Positions 1 to 8,687 of a DNA stretch of 64,000 nucleotides are shown here, one piece after another. This stretch comes from Hirschia baltica ATCC 49814 (GTDB lineage: Bacteria > Pseudomonadota > Alphaproteobacteria > Caulobacterales > Hyphomonadaceae), in NCBI RefSeq assembly GCF_000023785.1, contig NC_012982.1:2108001-2172000 (forward strand). The letters are read 5' to 3'. The position numbers were made by a program, and so were the translations under genes. The notes beneath the pieces were generated by a model. That model saw nothing but the letters and a program-made list of their open reading frames with translations. It was not told where the DNA came from and searched no databases. How positions within the stretch are numbered: position 1 is the first letter of the stretch; every line of letters starts with the position of its first letter.

Positions 1-95
1 GAACCACCCAAAGCAAAAGGCCAAGCTTTATTCCAAAACCTGTTTAGTTTATCAGCTTTTACGTTCTCTTCTACTTCGTCAAAAATGTCGCTCAC
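1..95 (-). CDS. N-terminus of YfgM-like membrane-anchored TPR protein (partial)
   Basis: Only the first 31 codons are inside the window; the gene runs off the left edge. The start is GTG at 95-93, with a good Shine-Dalgarno (AGGAAGG, about 8 nt upstream). The peptide begins MSDIFDEVEENVKADKLNRF and then enters WNKAWPFALGG, a charged cytoplasmic N-tail running into a membrane anchor. This layout is typical of alphaproteobacterial tetratricopeptide-like (TPR_21/YfgM) proteins, which tether periplasmic TPRs to the inner membrane. The family call rests on this short stretch alone. Confidence 0.55.
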   Translation of the reverse strand, partial: MSDIFDEVEENVKADKLNRFWNKAWPFALGG

Positions 96-195
96 GAGTC
101 GACCTTCCTAAATTCAATCCACATACCAGATAGACTGGCAAATCATAATTTCGAGGCGGACACTAGCCCTACCACAATATCACCGCAATAAATGT

Positions 196-1029
196 TTACT
201 TGGTTTTTCCATTAGTAGACAAAGAATATGTCTCTTCTTTGCTCGGAAAGCGCCGCGCGCGTACATCTGCAGCATAAGCTTCAACAGCGCGCCCTATCTC
301 TCCGCGTACATCTCCATAGCGACGAACGAATTTTGGCACCCAGTCAAACATGCCAATCATGTCATGTGTCACCAATACCTGACCATCACAATTTGCCGAT
401 GCGCCAATACCAATTGTGGGGCAAGATACTGTTTTTGTAATCTCATCTGCCAAGTCTTCAGCAACACCTTCAACGACCATGGCAAAACAGCCTGCCTCAT
501 CAGCAGCTTTCGCTTCAGCCATCACACGTTTGCGTTCAGCGTTAGAGCGTCCCTTTGCACGAAACCCACCATCCACATTCACGGCTTGCGGCCGCAAACC
601 CACATGCGCCATCACAGGAATGCCGCGCTCTACCATATGCGAGACAGCATCAGCAGCATATTCACCGCTTTCAATCTTGATAGCCTGACATCCCGTTTCC
701 TTCATAATGCGCGCTGCATTTAAAAAAGCCACATCAGGATTTGTTTCATAGGAACCAAAAGGCATGTCCACTACGACCATTGCCTGAGAAGCACCTCGCA
801 TGACGGCTTGCCCATGCATGATCATCATTTCCAGCGACACGCCGACAGTCGAATCTAGACCATGCACAACCATGCCGACGCTATCGCCAACCAAAATGAG
901 ATCACAAAATGGATCCATCATTTTCGCCATGGGTGCGTCATACGCCGTTAAACAAACAATTGGTGTCTCACCTTTTGCTTTGGCAATATCACGAACGGTT
1001 TTACGACGTATCTGGTTCTGAGCCGACAT
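196..1029 (-). CDS. panB: 3-methyl-2-oxobutanoate hydroxymethyltransferase PanB
   Basis: Cytoplasmic enzyme that transfers a hydroxymethyl group from 5,10-methylene-THF to 2-oxoisovalerate, the first committed step to pantothenate and CoA. The 277-residue length matches the family. A TIM-barrel signature is visible: LTAYDAPMA near residue 30, the metal-binding LVGDS (D49) and VVVDMP (D88), AHVGLRPQ, and VEGVAED, which carries the catalytic Glu. The open frame extends 15 codons further upstream, but ATG at 1029 has a GGAG element about 9 nt before it and fits where the family begins. The partner enzyme panC lies about 55 kb away at 56822, so the two are not in one operon. Confidence 0.96.
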   Translation of the reverse strand: MSAQNQIRRKTVRDIAKAKGETPIVCLTAYDAPMAKMMDPFCDLILVGDSVGMVVHGLDSTVGVSLEMMIMHGQAVMRGASQAMVVVDMPFGSYETNPDVAFLNAARIMKETGCQAIKIESGEYAADAVSHMVERGIPVMAHVGLRPQAVNVDGGFRAKGRSNAERKRVMAEAKAADEAGCFAMVVEGVAEDLADEITKTVSCPTIGIGASANCDGQVLVTHDMIGMFDWVPKFVRRYGDVRGEIGRAVEAYAADVRARRFPSKEETYSLSTNGKTK

Positions 1030-1125
1030 TTTTTGCACTCCATCACAAATATGAGCGTACTGATAACAGGACACTCATCATTTTGCACAGCTCTTTTCGA
1101 ACTTTATTGCGTTTCTAATTCTGGC

Positions 1126-1707
1126 TTAAAGCAATACCGGCCTACCGATCAACATGTCATGCAGTATAAATACTGTTGCTAAATACAGAGCCACACCAAC
1201 AACAACACTTATGATATCGCCTTTAATTGACACTTCGGCGCGACGAAGTCCTTCATCTTTGCGGATCTTAGCCATTGTCCGTGACAGACTTCCCCAAAAC
1301 AAAAACCCACCAAATAGTGCGATTGAGGGCCAGTCGCCATTGTAAATCATATGAACTGCCGCCCATAATTTAACGCCATTAATCATAGGGTGTTTGGTGT
1401 ATTTTTTGATATATCCTGCTGGGGCGTCAGCCGCGACAAGCAGAATAAAAGAAAAAGGCATCACCGCAATAATAATATGACGGGTCCATTCCGGTGCAAT
1501 CCACACCGGTTGATTCCACATCGGATCAACACGCGCCAAGCCATATCCATAAATCAACAAACCAAGCCCAATGGCCGAAATAAGCGAGAACACTGCTTTA
1601 TATTTTATGCCATATTTTTGAGAAATATTACCCGGTTTTCTGGAACGAACGGACGCAAAAATATGCGTACCAATAAACAACGCTAATCCTGCAAGTAAAA
1701 CATACAT
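1126..1707 (-). CDS. NnrU family integral membrane protein
   Basis: 193-residue polytopic inner-membrane protein with about five to six hydrophobic segments. The NnrU family signature is visible in the middle: THPMINGVKLWAAVHM followed by a hydrophobic segment and GGFLFWGSLSR. The family was named for a gene near nitric-oxide reductase in Rhodobacter and is related to isoprenylcysteine-methyltransferase-like (NnrUfam) membrane proteins; its biochemical role is unsettled. No denitrification genes are nearby, so a role in NO metabolism is not supported here. It lies between panB and a MarR regulator on the same strand. Confidence 0.85.
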   Translation of the reverse strand: MYVLLAGLALFIGTHIFASVRSRKPGNISQKYGIKYKAVFSLISAIGLGLLIYGYGLARVDPMWNQPVWIAPEWTRHIIIAVMPFSFILLVAADAPAGYIKKYTKHPMINGVKLWAAVHMIYNGDWPSIALFGGFLFWGSLSRTMAKIRKDEGLRRAEVSIKGDIISVVVGVALYLATVFILHDMLIGRPVLL

Positions 1708-1741
1708 AACCCATATCCATCTGATTTTATGATTAAGCCTA

Positions 1742-2185
1742 TTAAAGCAGTCCAGTTTTCTGACTTAAGTTTTGCGACACACGTGTGAGCAATTGTAATA
1801 ATTGCTGCTTTTCTGTGTCACTAAAGCCTGATGTCGCAGACATTTCCTGCTCACTGTGAGCAGACAATACTTGTGTCATCTCATATGCCTTAGGCGCGCA
1901 TTTTACGCGCACAATTCTCGCGTCATTTTGATCTCTCACCCGCTCTACGATTTTGTTTTTCTCCAGTGACTTTAACGTAACCGACACAGCTGACGCATCT
2001 AATCCCAATCTAGCTGCCAAATATTTCTGGGGATGACCTTCTTCTTCTCCCCATAAAACTCCAACCAGCCTAAATTCTGGATAAGTAAGGTCTAATGGCG
2101 CCAAAGCCTCCTTCATCAAAATTGAAAATTGCCTTTCAATTCGCCCTATCCACGGCAGAACATTCTGGTCAAATTTTGCATCCAT
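1742..2185 (-). CDS. MarR family transcriptional regulator
   Basis: 147-residue winged-helix DNA-binding protein. The MarR pattern is clear: dimerisation helix at the N-terminus (ILMKEALAPLDLTYPEF), helix-turn-helix (KYLAARLGLDASAVSVTLKS) and the wing with the conserved DQNDARIVRVK. Members usually bind palindromic operators as dimers and release them on binding small phenolic or oxidative ligands. ATG at 2185 is chosen because GGAG sits 9 nt upstream; a TTG five codons earlier is also open. The neighbouring nnrU-like gene begins 34 nt downstream on the same strand and may be a target or operon partner; this is inference from spacing. Confidence 0.9.
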   Translation of the reverse strand: MDAKFDQNVLPWIGRIERQFSILMKEALAPLDLTYPEFRLVGVLWGEEEGHPQKYLAARLGLDASAVSVTLKSLEKNKIVERVRDQNDARIVRVKCAPKAYEMTQVLSAHSEQEMSATSGFSDTEKQQLLQLLTRVSQNLSQKTGLL

Positions 2186-2315
2186 ACCCGTTTTCTCCAA
2201 AGCAAGCCCTGACTATAACTTTATTAGTTGAATTTATCAACTATTGATTTTTTCATTTAATTTTGACCGCTTCTTTGCACTGGCATAGACATTCAAAAAA
2301 GCCTAAAAGAATCAT

Positions 2316-2993
2316 ATGTGCGGTAGATTCTTCAGACATGGCGTATCGTGGGCAGACTACCACGCAGCCCTCAACATGATCACACCAGAAGGTGTTGATC
2401 CGCCGGAGGCAAACTACAATATAGCTCCCATGTCGATTGCGCCGATTATTCGGCCATTAGAACACCACATGCCCGGCTATGAATTAGCCCCTGCACAATG
2501 GTCTCTCGTGCCATCTTGGTGGAAAAAACCTCTCTCGGAGAAAAAATTCTCAACATTCAATGCCCGTAGTGAAAGCGTCAACGAAAGTAAAACATTCCAA
2601 GGCTCTTTCCGGCATCATCGATGCCTCATACCCATGAGCGGTTTTTATGAATGGACCGGCAGTAAGGGGGCAAAAACACCCTTTGCGATATCGCTTAGAA
2701 ACAGAAGATGGTTTTGCTGCGCAGGATTATGGAACCGCGCAATGATTGATGGCTCAGAAATAGATACATTCACGATTTTAACCACCACTCCCAATGATGT
2801 TATGGCAGGCCTACACACGCGAATGCCGGTCATTATCCACCCTGAAGATTATGTTCGTTGGATGACGGCTCATTATAATGATGTTTATGATCTTATGAGG
2901 CCATTTCCAGCATTTGATATGCATGCTTGGCCCGTTAATGCGGCTGTGGGAAATGTAAGAAATAATGGGCCACAACTGATTGAAGAAAGATAG
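2316..2993 (+). CDS. SRAP domain abasic-site processing protein (YedK/HMCES family)
   Basis: 225-residue single-domain protein that covalently caps abasic sites in single-stranded DNA. All signature residues are present: Cys2 right after the initiator Met (MCGR), which forms the thiazolidine crosslink; Asn82 in FNAR; Glu112 in GFYEW; and His167 in LHTRMP. The N-terminal Cys must become exposed by Met removal, which fixes the start at 2316. Expected to act at stalled replication forks; in other bacteria YedK homologues are constitutive or SOS-linked. No LexA-like box was seen upstream. The flanking MarR gene is divergent. Confidence 0.96.
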   Translation: MCGRFFRHGVSWADYHAALNMITPEGVDPPEANYNIAPMSIAPIIRPLEHHMPGYELAPAQWSLVPSWWKKPLSEKKFSTFNARSESVNESKTFQGSFRHHRCLIPMSGFYEWTGSKGAKTPFAISLRNRRWFCCAGLWNRAMIDGSEIDTFTILTTTPNDVMAGLHTRMPVIIHPEDYVRWMTAHYNDVYDLMRPFPAFDMHAWPVNAAVGNVRNNGPQLIEER

Positions 2994-3189
2994 AAATACG
3001 CTTTCAAGGTCTCTCGTTTATCCTTAAAAAACTGTAACAAAGATACATGCAAAAAAGAATGTCGCGCGTCAGGTGAATAGACTATTTGCATGCTATAACT
3101 TGTTGTAAGAAAAACCTTATCAATGACTATTTTATCGTTTCAGTGGGGTTTTAACGGTTAACGCCGTGACAATCAAAAGGGACATTACC

Positions 3190-4392
3190 ATGAACACGCC
3201 AACTTCTTTGAGCACTCAAAGCCCAACCGCGCTTCAATATCTAGACAAAGCTGTCGGTGGATTACGCAATCTTGGTATTATGCCTGAAGGTAAAAACGAG
3301 ACAGCTCCGATTGTCGCCCTTCTTGAACAAATTGCAGATCTTGCACCCGATAAAACCGCCGCAATCGCCCGTACGCTCGACCAAATGTCCACATTTAATG
3401 ACATTGTCCGCGAGCACATCTCTGGCGTCACAGTTGGTGAACGTTATGAAGGCATCACAACAGCCTTTAACTCTATCCGTGATGATTCAAAATCACTTGT
3501 TGATCAGTATTCAGATGGGAAAATCTCAACAATGGAACGCGTTTCCAATGTTTGGATGAAAATGACACGCGGAGATGTTGCATCCCGATTTGGTAAAATC
3601 AAAGACCTTTATCTTGAAGTGCAAGCTGAATCCGCAAACCAAATCGACAAAGAAAAGCAAATCCTAGAAGCTTATTTAGATTTCCGTGGTGCTTTAAAAC
3701 AATCAGAAGTGCTCGCGCTAGAAGTTCTTCAAAATGCAGAAGCAAAATTAGAAGCGGCAAAAGACGTTGTTGCTGAAGCACTCAAAGATGTCACTGATTA
3801 TGTTGGTCATGATGCAGCGCGCCGCGCTAATCTCGAATTGGTCCGCGATGAAAAACTGCGCAAACTACAATCAGAAGAAAAACGCTATCAGATCGCTAAA
3901 GACCTCTCCGATAACATTACAATTGGATACAACACATCTGAAGTCATCATGGCGCGTCTCGTGCAAACCACATCAGCAAAAGAGCGCATCTATGCGCAAT
4001 CAGTATCCTTCTTCTCAACCAATGAAGTTGTGCTGACAGCCCTCACCGCATCTTTCACAGGTCTGCATGGTCTGCATGAAAGCACACAAACACTTGAGGC
4101 CATGAAAAAAGGTGTCAACGAATCGCTTGAAACACTGGCTGATATTGGTGGCAAAGTTCAAGAAGCTGCCCTTAAAGCAGGATATGGCCCAACTGTGTCA
4201 GCCGCATCCGTCAAAATGCTTGTTGATTCAGTCGTGAATTATCAAATTCGTAGCCAAGAAATCATCAAAGAAATGCGTGTGCTTGCAACTGAAAATTCCG
4301 AAGAAATCCGTGAAAGCGTAGAAGATGGCAAACGCCGCCTAACGCGTCTCGTCCAAGACGGTGCATCGAACGCGCTTTTACCAAAGACATAG
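3190..4392 (+). CDS. Coiled-coil protein of unknown function, first gene of a three-gene operon (TelA-like organisation)
   Basis: 400-residue, mostly helical protein without signal peptide or membrane segment. Residues roughly 130-250 are long charged helices with heptad character; the C-terminal third (VSFFSTNEVVLTALTASFT, then a long Lys/Glu helix) resembles the layout of the TelA/KlaA toxic-anion-resistance family, but this is weak and by eye. Similar alphaproteobacterial proteins are often labelled 'cell surface protein', which the sequence does not support. ATG at 3190 has AGGGA about 8 nt upstream and is preferred to a GTG eight codons earlier. The stop abuts the start of the next gene, so the products are probably co-translated and may form a complex. 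Confidence 0.75.
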   Translation: MNTPTSLSTQSPTALQYLDKAVGGLRNLGIMPEGKNETAPIVALLEQIADLAPDKTAAIARTLDQMSTFNDIVREHISGVTVGERYEGITTAFNSIRDDSKSLVDQYSDGKISTMERVSNVWMKMTRGDVASRFGKIKDLYLEVQAESANQIDKEKQILEAYLDFRGALKQSEVLALEVLQNAEAKLEAAKDVVAEALKDVTDYVGHDAARRANLELVRDEKLRKLQSEEKRYQIAKDLSDNITIGYNTSEVIMARLVQTTSAKERIYAQSVSFFSTNEVVLTALTASFTGLHGLHESTQTLEAMKKGVNESLETLADIGGKVQEAALKAGYGPTVSAASVKMLVDSVVNYQIRSQEIIKEMRVLATENSEEIRESVEDGKRRLTRLVQDGASNALLPKT

Positions 4393-5385
4393 ATGACACA
4401 AGACGATTCTCAAACAGAGCCAGAAACAGACATAGAGCAATCAAATCCTGTTTCCGATGCTCCAGCTAGTAAACAAACGCTAGACGATGTCCTCATTGCG
4501 ATGGACATCGTCGATACGTTGCGTCATCGCGAACAATTAGTTTTACGTGAACTAGATGCCGATGCACGTGAACTAGAGCTGATTGAACGTTTAAAAGAAA
4601 TCTATGCTGCTCAAGGCATAGAAGTTTCAGACGATAAATTACGCGATGGTGTTAAGGCACTTGAAGAAAACCGCTTTGTCTACACACCGCCCAAAGATAG
4701 CTGGAAAACCAAACTCGCCAAAATATATATCAAGCGTGATAAATGGTTAAAGCCCGTGACTGCTGGTTTTGCCGCCCTCATTCTCGCATCTGGACTTTGG
4801 CATTTTGGCGTATCCATGCCGCAACAAGCCAAATCAGAGCTAGTTCAAACGCAATTAAACGAAACCATTCCTGCTGATCTGACAGCTTTGCGTGATGATA
4901 TTCAAACAATGGCAACAGATGACAAAATCAAAGTCCGCGCCGAAACCTATTATCAAGACGGCGTCACAGCATCTACAGATGGTGAACACGCGCAAGCGCT
5001 TGCTGCGGTCGCTTCTCTAGAATTGCTAAAAGATGATCTAGAAGCTGAATACACCGTGCGAATTGTTTCACGCCCCGGAGAATATTCCGGCCTGTTCAGA
5101 ATACCGGATGACGCCCCGCAGCGCCCCAATTATTATCTCATAGTTGAAGCAATTGATGGTGCTGGTCGCGTCATCGAAGTGCCCATTTCCAGCGTAGAAA
5201 CACAAGCGGCAAAGCGCGTGTCCATCTGGGGCGTGCGCGTGCCTAAAGACATTTTCGATAAAGTCGCAGCAGATAAAAAAGACGACGCCATTCTACAATT
5301 TTCTGAAATTGGCGCGAAAACCAAGGGAGACCTAACCCCACAATACTCCATCGACACGCTCGATGGAGCGATATTTAACTGGTGA
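4393..5385 (+). CDS. DUF6384-like single-pass membrane protein
   Basis: 330 residues. The N-terminal part (about 30-105) is a charged helical cytoplasmic region beginning TLDDVLIAMDIVDTLRHREQ. A single membrane segment lies around residues 117-136 (AGFAALILASGLWHFGVSM), followed by about 195 residues that should be extracytoplasmic: a helical part, then a beta-rich domain around YTVRIVSRPGEYSGLFRIPD. The opening helix matches my memory of the DUF6384 family; function is unknown. The ATG directly follows the previous stop, and the next gene starts 7 nt after this stop, so it is the middle of a tightly coupled operon and could link its two soluble coiled-coil partners to the membrane. Confidence 0.78.
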   Translation: MTQDDSQTEPETDIEQSNPVSDAPASKQTLDDVLIAMDIVDTLRHREQLVLRELDADARELELIERLKEIYAAQGIEVSDDKLRDGVKALEENRFVYTPPKDSWKTKLAKIYIKRDKWLKPVTAGFAALILASGLWHFGVSMPQQAKSELVQTQLNETIPADLTALRDDIQTMATDDKIKVRAETYYQDGVTASTDGEHAQALAAVASLELLKDDLEAEYTVRIVSRPGEYSGLFRIPDDAPQRPNYYLIVEAIDGAGRVIEVPISSVETQAAKRVSIWGVRVPKDIFDKVAADKKDDAILQFSEIGAKTKGDLTPQYSIDTLDGAIFNW

Positions 5386-5391
5386 TGAATA

Positions 5392-6948
5392 ATGCCTAGG
5401 TCAATCAATGGACGCGAAGCGCTCGAACAACTTGATGAGAGCATTCTCCGTGCACGCAAGCAGCTTGCGCATGCCTTAGAAGCATCCGATGACGCACGCG
5501 CACGCATTGCCCAAATCCGCAAAGAACAAGTCAGCACCTATCAATCCCTTGCTGAAATGCGTTTGGAAACACTCACTGACGACACAGATGCACACGAAGT
5601 CACCCTGCTAAACTCAGAGAAACGCGCTCAAATTCTCTTGCAATCACACGAAGCTTTCATTGCTGATGAGCAGGAAAAATTAAAAGCAGCCTCTCAAGAA
5701 ATTTTACGGCTGGAAAATGATCGCGAAGAAATATCTTCGCGCCTCGATGCTGCCGTAGAACTTTATGAAAAACGCGTCTCAAAAATACAAGCAAGCCTTG
5801 TTGAAGATGAAGATTATCAATTGCTTGCAGAAGCAATGGAAGATGCAGCAGCCATTACAGAACGCGCACACTCCAAACTCGCGCTCGCACAGGAAGACCG
5901 TGAGCAAAAAGGGCAACCATATGAAAACGACCCGCTCTTTTCCTATTTGTGGAGCCGCAAATTCAGAACACCCGATTACAAAGCACCGGCATTCATTCGT
6001 TTTTTAGATAATTGGGTCGCTAAATTATGTAAGTATGATCAATCATATCTCAATTATGGGCGCTTAACCGAACTCCCTGTGCGACTAAGTGAACACGCTC
6101 AAAAAACCCAACAAAGTTTAAAACAAGCAAGTCAGGCGCTTGAAGCAGCTGAAACACAGGCTTTGACAGATGGCGGCGCTGATACTCTCAAAAAGAATGT
6201 CGATGAATTGCGATCTGCTATTGAGGCCTTAGATGCTCAAATGGATGCGGCAGAAGCGAGACATCAAGCCTTAGCTCAATCCCATGACTCGGCAATCAAT
6301 GCAGAATCTGGCCCAGCAATGGAAGCCCGCCGCGTGTTGGAAAACGCACTAAAACGCGCAAGCTTTCCCGACCTTCGCATACTGGTCGCTGAAACGATCA
6401 CCCCAGAAGATGATCGTCTCGTTGACAGATTGGTCAAACTCAGAACTGAAGAATTAGAATTTGAAGTGATTTCTGAAGATCTGGAAAATGGCCCTAAAGA
6501 GCGCCGAAAAGATCTTTCATTACTCGAGCGCTTAAGACGCGAATTTAAAGCCGCAAAATTCGACAGCCCGTATGCGACTTTCAAAACCTCTAGTATCGAA
6601 ACTGTAATCACAGCCCTTCTCAGAGGCCATACAAATATAAGCGGTGCTCGCCGTTTGCTCAATAAGGCAATTGTCAGACGCACGCCGCGCGTAGACCCTG
6701 AATTTGGCGGCAAAAGCCGCTCATCAACATTAGGCTTGCCATCAATATTTGGAGATATCGCCATAGAAATCGCCAAGGAAGCTGCGCGCCAGAGCACAAT
6801 CGGAGGCAGTGGTAGAAACTCACCCTTTGGCGGTAGACCAACAACACGTCGCTTCCCTTCAAAACGCTCTTCTTCGGGAATCAAATTCCCATCTTCTGGA
6901 GGCTTCGGCGGCAAAGGTGGTGGATTTAAAACCGGTGGTGGTTTCTAA
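5392..6948 (+). CDS. Coiled-coil protein with Gly/Ser-rich tail, third gene of the unknown operon
   Basis: 518 residues, not recognised. Residues about 1-170 and 240-300 are coiled-coil rich in Ala, Glu, Gln and Arg. Between them is a compact region with many aromatics (FSYLWSRKFRTPDYKAP, FIRFLDNWVAKLCKYDQSY). After residue 330 comes a probable globular part, and the last 80 residues are basic and Gly/Ser/Phe-rich, ending GGFGGKGGGFKTGGGF, a low-complexity tail. No signal peptide. It is the last gene of the 3.8-kb operon starting at 3190; no clear terminator follows. The tail could mediate self-association or contact with polymer or nucleic acid, but that is speculation. Confidence 0.75.
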   Translation: MPRSINGREALEQLDESILRARKQLAHALEASDDARARIAQIRKEQVSTYQSLAEMRLETLTDDTDAHEVTLLNSEKRAQILLQSHEAFIADEQEKLKAASQEILRLENDREEISSRLDAAVELYEKRVSKIQASLVEDEDYQLLAEAMEDAAAITERAHSKLALAQEDREQKGQPYENDPLFSYLWSRKFRTPDYKAPAFIRFLDNWVAKLCKYDQSYLNYGRLTELPVRLSEHAQKTQQSLKQASQALEAAETQALTDGGADTLKKNVDELRSAIEALDAQMDAAEARHQALAQSHDSAINAESGPAMEARRVLENALKRASFPDLRILVAETITPEDDRLVDRLVKLRTEELEFEVISEDLENGPKERRKDLSLLERLRREFKAAKFDSPYATFKTSSIETVITALLRGHTNISGARRLLNKAIVRRTPRVDPEFGGKSRSSTLGLPSIFGDIAIEIAKEAARQSTIGGSGRNSPFGGRPTTRRFPSKRSSSGIKFPSSGGFGGKGGGFKTGGGF

Positions 6949-7124
6949 ACAAACCTTTAAAAGACACCATCACCATTACTACGATTATTGTACATTTAAA
7001 CAAATGAAAATTAAGCAAGTTACCCTATAAGCAATGAAGCATTACTCATACTAGCCTTCTTTTGAAGTGTTCATGCTAGGTTGTATTGCACAAGGTAAAT
7101 GGAGACACTCTGTGTTCTTCGTGA

Positions 7125-8678
7125 ATGTTTAAATTTGTAATGGAAATCGCTGGCATGAGCCTCGACGCTATGGATCCGGACAATAATGCAAGTAACGATA
7201 CATATCGTATTGCAAAATTGCGCCAGCACAAAAGCGAAAAACACAAATTACACAATACACAACCTGATCAACCCGCCAAACGTTTTCCAATAGATCGCTC
7301 TGGTCTACGTTTTATACTGCGCATATTTGATTTTACCGCCGGCTTTGCAATTATTCTTATTGCTTGTCATCTTTTAAAAATTGATCTGCTAAGCGAAAAC
7401 CTTAGAACTTCTCTGCCCTACATAGCAGCGCCATTATTTGCCTTCTTGGGCATGCGTATAACGGGTGCCTATCGTTTTGCATTTGATGAACATCCACTTA
7501 CACACATTGGACGTGTTTTGCTTGGCTCAAGCCTTGGGGTGGCACTTGTTCACATCATTAGTTTGGTTTTCAATCTTGGTGATGATCAGCTTTACCAAAT
7601 TTCTGCAATTGTTTTGTGTGGCTATTTGGGATTGCACGCGCATTACGCCGCTCTTCTTCGTTCCCTCACGCGTTCTGGCGCGCTTGCAGATAATGTCGTT
7701 ATCGTCGGTGCGACCCCTGCTGCTTTTGATTTAATCGAAAAAAATCGCAAAAAACGTGAGATGAATATTCTAGGTGTCTTTGAAGACAGGCTAGATCGCG
7801 CACCCGCAGCAATCGCGGATGTTCCGGTCATTGGGAAAGTCGATGATCTACTCGAATGGGATAAACTTCCTGATGTCGACAGAATTATCCTAACAGTGAC
7901 ATCAACCGCACAAGAACGTGTTCGTACCCTTATAGATCGTCTACGCCTTTTGCCTCAAGAAGTGATTCTCATGCTGGACCTAGACGGGTTTAGTCCAGAG
8001 AAAACCTCAATCGCCAATATGGTCGATACACCCGCAGCTTATGTTTCAGGTGCGCCCAAAGATGTCAGACGTGCCGCGATCAAACGCGGTTTAGATATTG
8101 TGGTTGCAAGCGCCATGCTCATACTTTTCTTGCCATTTATGATGATCATTGCAACTTTGATCAAACTAGATAGCCAAGGCTCAATTTTCTTTAGACAGCG
8201 ACGTCATGGTTTTAACAATCAGATTATTCGTGTCTGGAAATTTCGGACTATGCACCCGGATAAAGCGGCTGAAGATGGCACAAAAGTCATCCAAACCGTG
8301 AGCAATGATAAACGTGTCACGCGCATTGGTGCCTTCTTACGTCGCACAAGTTTGGATGAACTTCCCCAACTCATAAATATTCTAGTTGGAGACATGTCAC
8401 TTGTCGGCCCTCGCCCCCATGCCGTTGGCATGACAACCGAGGAAGTTGAAGTCCACAATATCGTCGCTGAATACGCTCATCGTCACAGAATGAAACCAGG
8501 CTTAACCGGTTGGGCACAAATCAATGGATCTCGCGGCCCAGTCCACACAGCAGAGCTTGTTAAAGATCGCGTGCGTTTGGACATGGAATATATGGAAAAA
8601 GCATCATTCTGGTTTGATCTATACGTCATCCTGATGACTGCTCCCTGCCTTTTGGGCGACTCAAAAACACAGCGCTAG
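7125..8678 (+). CDS. hfsE: Polyprenyl-phosphate glycosylphosphotransferase, HfsE/PssY-like
   Basis: 517-residue membrane enzyme that moves a sugar-1-phosphate onto undecaprenyl phosphate to start a polysaccharide repeat. The N-terminal half has four to five membrane segments, then a Rossmann-like domain (VVIVGATPAAFDLIEKN). The C-terminal half is the catalytic bacterial sugar transferase domain: KRGLDIVVASAM with its membrane helix, FRQRRHGFNN, WKFRTM, TSLDELPQLINILVGDMS and GPRPH, RMKPGLTGWAQING. Followed at 9 nt by the hfsG-like gene. Caulobacter has three interchangeable enzymes of this type (HfsE, PssY, PssZ), so the exact symbol is uncertain. The start is ambiguous: ATG at 7125 has no Shine-Dalgarno; ATG at 7155 is an alternative. 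Confidence 0.88.
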   Translation: MFKFVMEIAGMSLDAMDPDNNASNDTYRIAKLRQHKSEKHKLHNTQPDQPAKRFPIDRSGLRFILRIFDFTAGFAIILIACHLLKIDLLSENLRTSLPYIAAPLFAFLGMRITGAYRFAFDEHPLTHIGRVLLGSSLGVALVHIISLVFNLGDDQLYQISAIVLCGYLGLHAHYAALLRSLTRSGALADNVVIVGATPAAFDLIEKNRKKREMNILGVFEDRLDRAPAAIADVPVIGKVDDLLEWDKLPDVDRIILTVTSTAQERVRTLIDRLRLLPQEVILMLDLDGFSPEKTSIANMVDTPAAYVSGAPKDVRRAAIKRGLDIVVASAMLILFLPFMMIIATLIKLDSQGSIFFRQRRHGFNNQIIRVWKFRTMHPDKAAEDGTKVIQTVSNDKRVTRIGAFLRRTSLDELPQLINILVGDMSLVGPRPHAVGMTTEEVEVHNIVAEYAHRHRMKPGLTGWAQINGSRGPVHTAELVKDRVRLDMEYMEKASFWFDLYVILMTAPCLLGDSKTQR

Positions 8679-8687
8679 GCATCCAAT

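Noticed and set aside
228-1118. Several plus-strand ORFs over panB
   Set aside because: They lie antisense to a well-supported gene, lack ribosome-binding sites and look like no known proteins.
6276-6914. 212-codon minus-strand ORF opposite the third unknown operon gene
   Set aside because: Ser/Arg/Pro-rich mirror of the plus frame, no start signals; the plus frame is continuous with the operon.
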